DNA of 64,000 nt. It comes from an uncultured Dehalococcoidia bacterium (lineage in GTDB: Bacteria > Chloroflexota > Dehalococcoidia > Lucifugimonadales > UBA3495). Every line of letters starts with the position of its first letter. Position 1 is the first letter of the stretch. Shown here piece by piece: positions 23,651 through 32,756 of this stretch. The position numbers and the translations under genes were made by a program. The notes under the pieces were generated by a model. It saw only the letters and a program-made list of their open reading frames with translations, ran no database searches and had not been told where the DNA came from. The stretch lies in NCBI GenBank assembly GCA_958296385.1, contig OY282494.1, positions 219,416 through 283,415 of the forward strand, written 5' to 3'.

Positions 23651-26479
23651 ATGCCTGACGACATCACCATCTCCATCGACGGGGTTGAGATTAGGACGCA
23701 ACCGGGCCGGATGGTGCTGGAAGCGGCGATTGAGGCCGGGGTGTACGTGCCTTATTTGTGCTATCACTCCGGGATGAAGCCGTTTGGGGCGTGCCGGATG
23801 TGCGTGGTGGCCGTGGACGGCGGGCGGGGGTTTCCGGCGGCCTGCACCCTGCCGGCGGCCGACGGAATGACCATCTGGAGCGACACGCCGGACGTTACTG
23901 AGCTGCGGCGTTCCGTGATGCAAATGCTCATCGCGGAGCATCCAAACGGCTGCCTGACCTGCCATAGGGTGGACATCTGCGGGCCGTCGGACGTTTGTCT
24001 GCGTCATGTATCGGTCAATGACCGGTGCGTGACCTGCCCGAAGAACGAGCGGTGCGAGTTTAAGGATACCGTGCGGTATCTGGGGATGGAACTGGAATCG
24101 CCGATGACCTATATGTACCGGGATATTCCGCTGGAAGTGCAGGACCCGTTTTACGACCGGGACTACAACCTGTGCATTACCTGCGGGCGGTGCGTGCGGG
24201 CGTGTGAGGAAGTGCGGGGGGACAACGCCATCTGCTTTACGGAACGCTCCGGCAAGGCGCTGGTGGGGACGTCGTTTGGAACCTCGCTGCTGGAATCGGG
24301 CTGCGAGTTTTGCGGGGCGTGCATCGACGTTTGCCCGGTGGGGGCGCTTACGGAGCGGGATGGCAAGTGGGAGAAACCGGCGAACATCGCCCGGACTATC
24401 TGCACGCATTGTCCGGTGGGGTGCCAGATTAATTTGGAAATCAACGAGCAGGGGCGGGTGATTCGGGCGGTGCCGGAGCTGAACTCGCCGGCCAATCAGG
24501 GTCAGGCTTGCTACAAGGGCAAGTTCGGGATGGGCCATCTGACCGGCGGGCAGCGGCTGCGGCGTCCGATGATTCGGCGCAACGGACGGCTGGAAACGGC
24601 GAGCTGGGACGAGGCTTTGGACTTGGTGGCCGACCGGCTGCGTCCGCATCGGGACGGCAGCGGTTTCGGGCTGATTGCGGCGGCGGACAGCACCAACGAA
24701 GAGCTATATCTGGCGCAGAAATTCGCCCGCTCCGGGATGAACACCAACAACGTGGACCACTCCGGCAACATCCAGCCGTCGCTGGCGCTGGGGCTGGAGG
24801 AAGTGCTGGGCTATCCGGGGGCGTCAAACTCAATCTGGGACTTGGAGAAGGCCGGCTGCATCCTGGTATTCAACAGCAACCTTACCGAAAGCCACAACGT
24901 GGCCGGCGTGCCAATCAAGCGGGCGGCGCGGGGCGGCACGCCGCTGATTGTGATTGACGTGCGGGAAGTTGAGCTGACGCGGTACGCCGACATCTGGCTG
25001 CGTCCGGCGCCCGGCGCGGAACTGGCGCTGCTGGGGGCGATCCTCAAGACTATTTTGGATGAAGGGCTGGTCGATGCGGAGTGGCTGGCGGAGAACGTGG
25101 AGGCGCCGGACACGCTGGCGTATGAGCTGGAACGTATCGACGACGAGGCCATCGCCGCTACCGGGGTCGATAGAGAGGCTATCGAACGGGCGGCCCGGAT
25201 GTTTGCCGGGGCGGATGAGGCGGCTATCGTCTATGGGCTGGATAATGTTCCGGCCGCCATCGCGCACGACTGCGTGGTTGCGCTGGCGAATCTGGCGCTG
25301 CTGACGCACAGCGTGGGCAACGCCGGGGGCGGGATATTTCCGATGTTGCAAGGGGCTAATGGGCAGGGGGCCGCCGACGTGGGGTGTATGCCGAATCGTC
25401 TGCCGGGCGGCGGGGCGCTGTTTGACGACGGGCATCGCAGCCTGGTGGAGCGGACTTGGGGCATCACGCTGCCGGCGCAGCCGAGTATGGGCGCGGCGGA
25501 GATGCTGCAAGGGGCGGGTTCCGGCGCTATCAAGTCAATGCTGGTGATAGGGGACAGCGCCAACTTTGCCAACGGGCAGTTTCCGGACGGGCTGGCCAAT
25601 CTGGAGAAGCTGGAGTTTCTGGCGGTGTCCGAGTCGTTTCTGACGCCGGCGGCGCAGATTGCGGACGTGGTGCTGCCGCGGGGCACTTTTGCCGAGAAGG
25701 ACGGCACCTATACCAACCTGGAGCGGCGCATACAGCGGGTGCGCCCGTCGGTGGAGGTCAAGAACAACGACGCGCGGCCCGAAGGCTGGATACTGTCGCA
25801 GCTGGCGGAACGGCTGGGGATTGACGGGATTGACTACGCCGAGCCGTCGGCGGTGCTGGATGAAATTACCACGGTGACGACGGCTTACGCCGGCGTTAGT
25901 TACGACCGGCTGGCCGCAGCGTCCGCGCTGGTGATGAAAACCGGGATTGACGCGCCCAAGCCGACGCAGCTGCTGTACACCACCCGGGAGGAACGGGGGA
26001 TACAGTGGCCTTGTCCGGATGCGGCAAGCCCGGCGATGCCGGCGCTTTACCGGGATGGTTTTCCAGGCGGCAAGGCGGAGCCGGGGGCGCCGTTGTTCCG
26101 CATCGTCAATACCGCCGGCGGCGCTGATTATCCCGCTCAGTTTGCGCCGGGGCGGGTGCTGCTGCAACGGGAGCGGGATATGGAGATTGAGGCCGACGGG
26201 CTGAACCGCATCGTGCGCGACGAGCTGGTGCAAATCAGTCCAGCCGATGCCGCTAATTGGGGCATCAGCGAGGGGGAGTCGGTGGCGGTGGAGACGGCGC
26301 GGAACCGCATCACGGGGATTGCGTCCATAGACGCGGGGGTGCCGGCCGGCGTGGTGGGGATGACTACCCTCTTTGGGCAGCTGGCCGTCGAGCTGCAAAT
26401 GTCGGAGGACATCAACCCGATGGCGCGGGTGCCCGGGCTGGACGTTGAACCCTGCCGGGTAGTTTCGCTGGCCGGGTAA
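23651..26479 (+). CDS. FdhA/NuoG-like molybdopterin oxidoreductase subunit lacking the catalytic Sec/Cys
   Basis: The 942-residue protein has the layout of NAD-linked formate dehydrogenase alpha subunits. Residues 1-80 form a plant-type [2Fe-2S] ferredoxin (CYHSGMKPFGACRMC...C), then come a His/Cys-rich [4Fe-4S] segment, two [4Fe-4S] ferredoxin motifs (CITCGRCVRAC, CEFCGACIDVCPVG), a proximal cluster (CTHCPVGCQ) and a bis-MGD domain to a C-terminal dinucleotide-binding domain. In active formate dehydrogenases the catalytic loop reads D-x-C-A-R-x-(U/C)-H; here it is NNVDHSGNIQPSLALGL, with neither Sec/Cys nor the neighbouring His. The gene is one open frame with no internal TGA. It is therefore probably not a formate dehydrogenase; an NADH-linked electron carrier or an unusual molybdoenzyme are options. 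Confidence 0.85.
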   Translation: MPDDITISIDGVEIRTQPGRMVLEAAIEAGVYVPYLCYHSGMKPFGACRMCVVAVDGGRGFPAACTLPAADGMTIWSDTPDVTELRRSVMQMLIAEHPNGCLTCHRVDICGPSDVCLRHVSVNDRCVTCPKNERCEFKDTVRYLGMELESPMTYMYRDIPLEVQDPFYDRDYNLCITCGRCVRACEEVRGDNAICFTERSGKALVGTSFGTSLLESGCEFCGACIDVCPVGALTERDGKWEKPANIARTICTHCPVGCQINLEINEQGRVIRAVPELNSPANQGQACYKGKFGMGHLTGGQRLRRPMIRRNGRLETASWDEALDLVADRLRPHRDGSGFGLIAAADSTNEELYLAQKFARSGMNTNNVDHSGNIQPSLALGLEEVLGYPGASNSIWDLEKAGCILVFNSNLTESHNVAGVPIKRAARGGTPLIVIDVREVELTRYADIWLRPAPGAELALLGAILKTILDEGLVDAEWLAENVEAPDTLAYELERIDDEAIAATGVDREAIERAARMFAGADEAAIVYGLDNVPAAIAHDCVVALANLALLTHSVGNAGGGIFPMLQGANGQGAADVGCMPNRLPGGGALFDDGHRSLVERTWGITLPAQPSMGAAEMLQGAGSGAIKSMLVIGDSANFANGQFPDGLANLEKLEFLAVSESFLTPAAQIADVVLPRGTFAEKDGTYTNLERRIQRVRPSVEVKNNDARPEGWILSQLAERLGIDGIDYAEPSAVLDEITTVTTAYAGVSYDRLAAASALVMKTGIDAPKPTQLLYTTREERGIQWPCPDAASPAMPALYRDGFPGGKAEPGAPLFRIVNTAGGADYPAQFAPGRVLLQRERDMEIEADGLNRIVRDELVQISPADAANWGISEGESVAVETARNRITGIASIDAGVPAGVVGMTTLFGQLAVELQMSEDINPMARVPGLDVEPCRVVSLAG

Positions 26480-26556
26480 GCTTTTACGAGTAACAGACAA
26501 GCGTACCGGCGCCGCACCCGGCGTCGGATGGAATTTTGAATCAAACTGGAGATGAG

Positions 26557-27315
26557 ATGACGACCAACCTGCGTACTGCCCCCGTTTTGCGTGACCGCAC
26601 CGTGAACCTGCCCCGTGCCAAGCTGGTGGAGCGGGTGGATTACACCGATGACCTGATGGTTATCAAGATGGAACCCCAGGGGTTTGACTTCAACTTCAAG
26701 CCGGGACAGTACTGCACCCTGGGCCTGGACGGTATCGAGCGGGCCTACTCCATCGCCTCGGCGCCCCATGAGTCGGCGCTGGAAATCTTTGTCGAGCTGG
26801 TGCCGGATGGGGAACTTACGCCCCGGATGTGGCGGATGGACGTGGGGGATACGATGTCAATACGGCCCCGGCCCAAGGGGATATTCCTGATGGATGCGTC
26901 GGTGTCGCAGCACTTGATGCTGGGGACGGTTACCGGGGTTGCGCCGTTCGTTAGTATGGTGCGGGACTACTTGCATCACGGGCGCAGTGGGCATCGGTTC
27001 TACGTGCTGGAGGGGGCGTCTTACCACGACGAGTTTGTGTACGACGCGGAGCTGGCCGACCTGGCGGCGTCTTACCCCGACACGGTGACCTTTGTGCCGG
27101 CCATCAGCCGGCCCGCCGACGCGCGCAACGTCGGGTGGGAAGGGGCCACCGGCCGGCTCAACAACATCGTAGCGGAGTACCTGGACAAGTTTGGCCTGGA
27201 CAAGTCCGACGCCCTGATTTACGCCTGCGGCCACCCCGGGATGATTGAAACCAGCCGGGAGATTGTGACGGCGGAGGGGTGGAAGTGGACGGAGGAACGG
27301 TTCTGGAAGGAGTAG
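26557..27315 (+). CDS. Ferredoxin-NADP+ reductase-like flavoprotein
   Basis: A 252-residue FAD/NAD(P)-binding protein of the FNR family. FKPGQYCTLGL and RAYSIASAP bind FAD, GTVTGVAPFVSMVRDYL is the NADP-binding GTGxAP-like motif (the usual G-T-G is G-T-V-T-G here), and YACGHPGMIETSREIV is the C-terminal nicotinamide site. It ends in an aromatic residue followed by KE (RFWKE), similar to bacterial FprA. ATG 26557 was chosen for its GGAG five bases upstream; a TTG seven codons earlier is in frame. It follows the FdhA-like gene by 77 bases and probably connects the complex to NADP(H) or ferredoxin. Confidence 0.92.
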   Translation: MTTNLRTAPVLRDRTVNLPRAKLVERVDYTDDLMVIKMEPQGFDFNFKPGQYCTLGLDGIERAYSIASAPHESALEIFVELVPDGELTPRMWRMDVGDTMSIRPRPKGIFLMDASVSQHLMLGTVTGVAPFVSMVRDYLHHGRSGHRFYVLEGASYHDEFVYDAELADLAASYPDTVTFVPAISRPADARNVGWEGATGRLNNIVAEYLDKFGLDKSDALIYACGHPGMIETSREIVTAEGWKWTEERFWKE

Positions 27316-27345
27316 GCGGGGCGGGGAAGGCAGGCCGATGATGCG

Positions 27346-27367
27346 GGGGCGGATGGTTATTCGCCCC
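27346..27367 (+). terminator. Hairpin after the FNR-like gene
   Basis: GGGGCG and CGCCCC form a 6-bp GC-rich stem with a 10-base loop, followed by TAATTTGTG. It lies between convergent genes and could end the operon. Confidence 0.4.
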
Positions 27368-27379
27368 TAATTTGTGTCA

Positions 27380-28924
27380 TCATTGGCGGTGAAAGCGGCG
27401 AATGCGGCGGATATGTCGTACACCGGGGGGCCGGGATTCTGGGGGTTGCCCTTCCGCAGAACCTTTTGGAACGTATCTACCGTTTCCGACAGATTCCAAT
27501 CTGTCGTTGAAACTGAGTGCCATTTTAACGCTGTTGAGGTTCAGCTCTCTGCGCTCTTTGCTCAGTTCGTTGAACACAACGTCATCCGGCACCGGAGTTT
27601 GAGTTTTCGCAAAGATGTCCTCAACTATCAATGCGATTCCTTCGTCCAGGTGAATGGCGGGCCTCGTATAGCCGTGCTCGGTTAAACCGAATGTGCCTTT
27701 CCTGCCGATCCAAACGATGCCCCGTGCTGCAGATTCCGGGCGCACTAACGCAGCGTGCCAGTTGTGGGTTGAGGTTTGGTTTTCCGGAAACATCTGATTG
27801 CACAACTCAGCCAGCTCCTGGAAATGAGCTGCACGGCCCAATGTTCTGAGGGCTTCACGAAGCATACGACTTTGCGATTTGACGACTTGTTTGCCCCGAT
27901 ATTCATTCTCGGCAATAGCTACTTGTTCGCCATCGTGCTGCGATAGGAATTGCAAAGTTGCGCGGCGCTGAGCGTTCTTTTCCGCCTCGCTGGTATCCAG
28001 CCAAGCCTCAATAGGGCGCAAGGTATCGAGGTAGGGTACAACGGAATCATCTATTCCGATGAAGCGCAGATTTAGTCTGGATATGCGGGCAGTGTTCAGG
28101 CCGATGCTATCGATCATGAGGATGCGCCGTGGCGTCAAAGAGGATGGCGGGATTAGCAACGACCCGCCGGACTGGGCGAAATCATTGGCAAAGCCACGCC
28201 ACAGAATCAGAGAACATGGCGGACGGCTGAGCTTGTGCAAGGCTCGCTTTTGAATCTGACGAATTCGCTCCCTGGTCACACCGTAGAGAGCGCCAACTTG
28301 TTCCAGTGTTTCTCCCCGCGCGATGAAGTAGCCATAACGTCTTTGCAGCACGTCGGCGTCACGTTCGTCCAAACGCGTTAGAGCAGCAGCAACGGCATCA
28401 TCAAGCGACAGAGCAGAGCAGTCGTTGTCTGGTAACTCTCCGGTAAAAAGCACACTGAACGGCTCGATACCTTGCGGATTATCGGACAATACCGTTGCCC
28501 AGGGAAATACGAAGGTGCCAGGCGTATAACCGTCGGCGACCATACTGCGCCGCCGGCCAACGGCCAAGAGGGATGCCGGTACAGTATTCCATTGACAGGT
28601 ATCGAAAGCCAGCGCCATTTCGCGGGCGAGTTGGGGTGGGGTCAGGCAGGCTATTCCGGACTTGGCCCGCCGTATCGTGCTGTCAACCCACCATTGCAAT
28701 GCCGGGCGTACTCCCAGATAGCGGTTGCCCGATGGCGCCGTGTTCGGTGGTTCGCCCAAGAGCAAGATGGCTTGTTCAGCGCAGTGCTGGCGCAAGGCGT
28801 TTCCGATAGCGCCATCCTCATTTACCAAGTCGGCGTGAGCGGCGACGTCCGACGCTGAGAAAACGGCCGGCGCATTGGCTAATTTTGCGATTGCCTCGTT
28901 GACTAGTGCTGCGGTGTACGACAT
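27380..28924 (-). CDS. Sigma-70 region 4 protein with C-terminal HARE-HTH-like domain
   Basis: The 514-residue protein has three recognisable parts. An N-terminal winged-helix-like segment lies around residues 1-50. In the middle (about 190-240), DERDADVLQRRYG followed by ETLEQVGALYGVTRERIRQIQKRAL is a textbook sigma-70 region 4 helix-turn-helix, but regions 1 to 3 are missing. Near the C-terminus (about 370-440), MLREALRTLGRAAHFQELAEL...NWHAAL...GIVWIGRKGTFGLTEHG fits the HARE-HTH fold found in RNA polymerase delta subunits and restriction systems. It ends with a basic, Pro/Arg-rich tail. A role in transcription or as a DNA-binding regulator in a mobile or defence context is inferred. Base composition is lower in GC than in neighbouring genes. 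Confidence 0.75.
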   Translation of the reverse strand: MSYTAALVNEAIAKLANAPAVFSASDVAAHADLVNEDGAIGNALRQHCAEQAILLLGEPPNTAPSGNRYLGVRPALQWWVDSTIRRAKSGIACLTPPQLAREMALAFDTCQWNTVPASLLAVGRRRSMVADGYTPGTFVFPWATVLSDNPQGIEPFSVLFTGELPDNDCSALSLDDAVAAALTRLDERDADVLQRRYGYFIARGETLEQVGALYGVTRERIRQIQKRALHKLSRPPCSLILWRGFANDFAQSGGSLLIPPSSLTPRRILMIDSIGLNTARISRLNLRFIGIDDSVVPYLDTLRPIEAWLDTSEAEKNAQRRATLQFLSQHDGEQVAIAENEYRGKQVVKSQSRMLREALRTLGRAAHFQELAELCNQMFPENQTSTHNWHAALVRPESAARGIVWIGRKGTFGLTEHGYTRPAIHLDEGIALIVEDIFAKTQTPVPDDVVFNELSKERRELNLNSVKMALSFNDRLESVGNGRYVPKGSAEGQPPESRPPGVRHIRRIRRFHRQ

Positions 28925-29048
28925 TGTTAGTTCTCCACTGGCAAGCCGGATGCTATGGCCTGGCTGGTTGCCGCCGTGATTGCGGCGCTGGGCTTGGATG
29001 CGGAGGAAGTGGCTACCATCCGCCGGAACCTGTCTATTGAGCCGTCGG

Positions 29049-29429
29049 TTACCGGCCGGCGTTATGCGGGGGTTGGGGCGGCAGCGGGCGCCAGCGGGTA
29101 TTGGTTTCTGAGATTGTCCATAGGTAGCCTGTCCAATCCCGTTCCTCGAGCAGGGTGTGCGTTACCAGCCGGATTATTTCGGATGGGTGCATACCTGCCA
29201 AACGAAACAGGATTACGGCCGGGCGCGCCGGATGGGCCTGTCTGTAAATCAGCTCCCCGAAATCGGTATCATGGGTGGCTAGTATCCGGTCGTCCTGCTC
29301 TGCCCATGCCATAACATCGGGGTCGGGCAGCTGTGGCGCATCTTCGGCAATCGCTATCACGTCGTGCCCGTTGTCGCGTAGCAGCGTAACGATAACCTCC
29401 GACATATTCTCATCAATCATAAGACGCAT
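29049..29429 (-). CDS. DUF5615 PIN-like toxin
   Basis: A 126-residue PIN-like nuclease of the DUF5615/Mut7-C type. The start MRLMIDENMSEVIVTLLRDNGHDV supplies the first acidic pair, and RILATHDTDFGELIYRQ the central Asp motif. Such proteins are RNase toxins of type II toxin-antitoxin modules. The upstream DUF433 gene ends only seven bases before its start, the standard order of antitoxin then toxin. Confidence 0.85.
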   Translation of the reverse strand: MRLMIDENMSEVIVTLLRDNGHDVIAIAEDAPQLPDPDVMAWAEQDDRILATHDTDFGELIYRQAHPARPAVILFRLAGMHPSEIIRLVTHTLLEERDWTGYLWTISETNTRWRPLPPQPPHNAGR

Positions 29430-29436
29430 TTGCAGC

Positions 29437-29748
29437 TTAGTCCTGCTGCGCTACGATTTCCGGCGCCGGCAGCTTTCTTTCCTCCACCAATTCCCAATCA
29501 TCGCTCTCGAGAAAATCGTTACCCCTATACCAGTCCGGCTTTTGCCAGTTCAGATTTTCGCTGGCGTAGAGGCAGCAGGCCCGTATGTCCTCAACTGCTA
29601 GCTGAGGGTAGTATTTCACAATGTCGTTTTCGGTAGAGCCGCCGGCCAGCAGGTTCAGGATAAAGGAAACGGCAAGCCGCGTCCCCTGTACCCTTGGTTT
29701 GCCTACGAGGATGTTAGGATCAGTGACGATTCGCTCGCGCAAGTCCAT
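29437..29748 (-). CDS. DUF433 antitoxin
   Basis: A 103-residue DUF433 protein (VapB45-like helix-turn-helix antitoxin). MDLRERIVTDPNILVGKPRVQGTRLAVSFILNLLAGG is the family signature, followed by the YPQLAVEDIRACCLYA helix. ATG 29748 was chosen because GGAGG lies seven bases upstream; an in-frame extension to 29817 lacks similarity. It pairs with the DUF5615 toxin directly downstream and presumably represses the operon. Confidence 0.87.
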   Translation of the reverse strand: MDLRERIVTDPNILVGKPRVQGTRLAVSFILNLLAGGSTENDIVKYYPQLAVEDIRACCLYASENLNWQKPDWYRGNDFLESDDWELVEERKLPAPEIVAQQD

Positions 29749-29878
29749 AGGATTGCCTCCAGTCAACGATCTTCGGCCGTTACCCCTCTTGATGGGATTA
29801 TAGCATAGCCAAATCATCGGGCGAATCCGGTTTATCGTGTTCAGTCCCGTTGAGACTTGGTTGGGGTAGAATTGGGGT

Positions 29879-32578
29879 ATGTCATTGCAGCGACTTACGC
29901 CGGTCAGACGCCAGTATCTGACTATTAAGCACTCTTATCCGGATGCGGTTTTGCTGTTTCGGATGGGGGATTTTTATGAGTGTTTTGATGATGATGCGCG
30001 GACGCTGGCGGGGGCTTTGGAGATTGCGCTGACGGCGCGGACGATGGGGCGGGATACGCGGGTGCCGATGGCCGGGGTGCCGGCGGTGTCGCTGGAATCT
30101 AATTTGGCCCGGTTGATTCGGCAGGGGCATAAGGTTGCTATTTGTGAGCAGCTTAGCGATCCGGCGTTGTCCAAGGGGCTGGTGGAGCGGGGGGTGGTGC
30201 GGGTGGTTACGCCGGGGACGGTGCTGGAGGCGACGCTGCTGGAGCAGAACGCCAACAATTATCTGGCCGCGGTGTGCGCCGGGGACGGGGCCGATGCCGA
30301 GACCGTTGGGCTGGCTTACGTTGACGTTACTACCGGCGAGTTCACGGTGGCGCAGGTTGCGGCGGAGCTGCTGCCGCTAGAGCTGGCGCGTATCCAGCCG
30401 GCGGAGATTCTGATGCCGGCGGTATCGGCATCGGGAGCAGCATCGGCATCGGGAGCAGCATCGGCATCGGCATCGGCATCGGAGCTGCCGGGGGGGATGG
30501 GGCTGCTGCCGGGGGGGGTGGCTGGTACGGCGGTGGATGCGGCGTCTTTTAACGGGGAGGTGGCCCGGCGCAGTTTGCTGGATTATTACGGGGTGGTTTC
30601 GCTGGAGGCTTATGGGCTGGAGGCGATGCCGCTGGCGGTGCGGGCGGGCGGGGCGATTGTGGATTATTTGCGGTACGCTTACAAGGGCGACCAGCCGACA
30701 CTGAATCCGCCGGCGCCGTATCACGTTGACTCGCATATGACGCTGGATCCGCAGACACGGCGCAATCTGGAGCTGTTTGAGGCGGGGCGCTGGGATTCCA
30801 GCGACTGGTCGCTGCTGGCGGCGCTGGATGATACGCGCACGGCGCTGGGGGCGCGGCGGCTGCGGCGGTGGCTGGGGCAGCCGCTGCTGGATTTGCAGCG
30901 TTTGCGGCGGCGGCAGGATGCGGTGCAGTTTTTTTACGACGACGCTTTCCGGCGCAATGACGCGGGGACGGCGCTGTCGGAGATTGCCGATTTGGAACGG
31001 ATACTGAGCCGGTTGCAGACGCAGACGGCGACGCCGCGGGACTTGCTGGCGCTGCGGCGCAGTCTGGAGGCAACGCGGCAGCTGGCCGGCGTGCTGTCCG
31101 GCGGTCTGTCGGGCGATGACGAACAGGGGCTGTCGTGGCTGTTGGAGGGGTTTCGGCAGCCGCCGGACGTGGAGAGTCTGATTGAACGGGCCATCGCGGC
31201 GGAACCGTCGGGGCAGATTGGGGAGGGGGGCGTTATCCGGGAGGGGTTTGCGCCGGACTTGGACCGGGTGCGGGGGCTGGCCCGCGATACGCGGGGGGTT
31301 ATCGCCGGGCTGGAGGCGCAGGAACGGGAGCGCACCGGCATCCGCAACCTGCGGGTGGGGTACAACCAGGTGTTTGGGTATTACATTGAGGTGAGCCGGT
31401 CGCATCTGGCCGCCGTTCCGGATGACTACCAGCGCCGGCAGACGCTGGCGAATGGTGAACGCTACATTACGCCGGAGCTTAAGGAATACGAGAGCCAGGC
31501 GCTGGACGCGCGGGAGCGGCTGGATGAGCTGGAGCGCAGTATCTACCGGCAGGTGTGCAGCCAGATTACGGCCAACGGGCCGGCCATCTCGCGGCTGGCG
31601 GGGGCTGTGGCCGTTACCGACGTGTTCGTGGGGCTGGCCAACGTTGCGGTGCGTTATGATTACGTGCGTCCGGCGCTGAACGAGGGCAAGGCGATAGACA
31701 TAACGGACGGGCGGCATCCGGTGGTGGAGCGGGTGCTGGACGCGGGAAGTTTTGTGCCTAACACCGCTAATCTGGATGCTAACGACGCTCAGATTATGCT
31801 GATTACCGGGCCTAACATGGCCGGCAAGTCAACCTACATCCGGCAGGTAGCGCTGATTGTGCTGATGGCACAGGTGGGGAGTTTTGTGCCGGCGACGGCG
31901 GCGGAGATTGGGCTGGTAGATCGCATCTTTACGCGGGTGGGATTGCAGGACGATTTGGCGACGGGGCAATCCACGTTTATGGTGGAGATGCTGGAAACGG
32001 CCGCTATTCTCAATCAGGCTACGCACCGGTCGCTGGTAATTCTGGACGAAATCGGGCGGGGCACCAGCACCTACGACGGGCTGTCAATTGCTCATGCGGT
32101 GGTGGAGCATCTGCACAACAACCCGCGACTGGGCTGCAAGACGCTGTTCGCTACGCATTATCACGAGCTGACCGACTTGGCGGCTACGCTGCCGGGCGTG
32201 CGGAACTACCGGGTGGCGGTGTCGGAGGAGAACGGCGAGGCGGTGTTTCTGCGGCACATTGTTCCGGGCGGGGCGGATCGTTCCTACGGGGTGCACGTGG
32301 CCCGGCTGGCCGGGATGCCGCCGGCGGTGGTTAACCGGGCTCAGGAGATACTGGCCAATCTGGAGGCGGAGCATACGCCGGGGGCCCGGCGGGGTCGAGG
32401 TGGACGGCGCAATCAGACGCCAGCGCCGCAACTGGCGATGCCGCTGTTCGGGCCGCCGGATGACGCAATCGCTGAGTCAATCCTGCAAGTGGACATTGGC
32501 AACCTGACGCCGCTGGAGGCAATCAACAAGCTGTACGAGCTGCAAGAGCAGGCCCGGCAGCGGCGGGGCGTATCCTAA
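29879..32578 (+). CDS. mutS: DNA mismatch repair protein MutS
   Basis: MutS binds mismatches and, with MutL, starts repair. The 899-residue product begins with the mismatch-binding domain (TPVRRQYLTIKHSYPDAVLLFRMGDFYE, containing the Phe-x-Glu mismatch wedge region), followed by connector, lever and clamp domains, and the ATPase with Walker A GPNMAGKST at about residue 643 and DEIGRGTSTYDG. FATHYHEL and the C-terminal helix-turn-helix are present. A low-complexity Ser/Ala/Gly insert at about residues 183-202 is encoded by a hexanucleotide repeat tract. mutL lies 1.1 kb downstream in the same direction. Confidence 0.97.
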   Translation: MSLQRLTPVRRQYLTIKHSYPDAVLLFRMGDFYECFDDDARTLAGALEIALTARTMGRDTRVPMAGVPAVSLESNLARLIRQGHKVAICEQLSDPALSKGLVERGVVRVVTPGTVLEATLLEQNANNYLAAVCAGDGADAETVGLAYVDVTTGEFTVAQVAAELLPLELARIQPAEILMPAVSASGAASASGAASASASASELPGGMGLLPGGVAGTAVDAASFNGEVARRSLLDYYGVVSLEAYGLEAMPLAVRAGGAIVDYLRYAYKGDQPTLNPPAPYHVDSHMTLDPQTRRNLELFEAGRWDSSDWSLLAALDDTRTALGARRLRRWLGQPLLDLQRLRRRQDAVQFFYDDAFRRNDAGTALSEIADLERILSRLQTQTATPRDLLALRRSLEATRQLAGVLSGGLSGDDEQGLSWLLEGFRQPPDVESLIERAIAAEPSGQIGEGGVIREGFAPDLDRVRGLARDTRGVIAGLEAQERERTGIRNLRVGYNQVFGYYIEVSRSHLAAVPDDYQRRQTLANGERYITPELKEYESQALDARERLDELERSIYRQVCSQITANGPAISRLAGAVAVTDVFVGLANVAVRYDYVRPALNEGKAIDITDGRHPVVERVLDAGSFVPNTANLDANDAQIMLITGPNMAGKSTYIRQVALIVLMAQVGSFVPATAAEIGLVDRIFTRVGLQDDLATGQSTFMVEMLETAAILNQATHRSLVILDEIGRGTSTYDGLSIAHAVVEHLHNNPRLGCKTLFATHYHELTDLAATLPGVRNYRVAVSEENGEAVFLRHIVPGGADRSYGVHVARLAGMPPAVVNRAQEILANLEAEHTPGARRGRGGRRNQTPAPQLAMPLFGPPDDAIAESILQVDIGNLTPLEAINKLYELQEQARQRRGVS
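30423..30482. repeat. Hexanucleotide repeat tract inside mutS
   Basis: Ten hexamers: TATCGG, CATCGG and GAGCAG arranged as an 18-bp superunit twice, then four pure CATCGG copies at 30459-30482. Each hexamer adds two residues (Ser/Ala/Gly), so slippage changes length without a frameshift. The tract is in the linker between the N-terminal and connector domains. Confidence 0.92.
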
Positions 32579-32622
32579 AGGGGGTTCCGCTGGGGGAAAT
32601 CATTTCCCCCAGACCCCCTCGG
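32579..32622 (+). repeat. Palindromic intergenic element, copy 2
   Basis: This copy begins on the last base of the mutS stop codon region and shows the same nested arms as copy 1: AGGGGG, then CTGGGGGAAAT/ATTTCCCCCAG around one base, then CCCCCTCGG. It could serve as the mutS terminator. Confidence 0.8.
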
Positions 32623-32756
32623 CGTATGCTTGAGGGTGTGGGTGGGGGTTGGTGAAATGGTTTAAAGCGAGGCGCTGGCCCCTATGCCGGGGGGCTTGGG
32701 GGGGTATAGAATAGCGCAATGTCTTGCGGGCGTTGAATCCGCAGTTTGAGGTGTGT

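Noticed and set aside
23651-26479. Hidden selenocysteine in the FdhA-like subunit
   Set aside because: The frame has no internal TGA and the catalytic loop contains Gln, not a recoded position.
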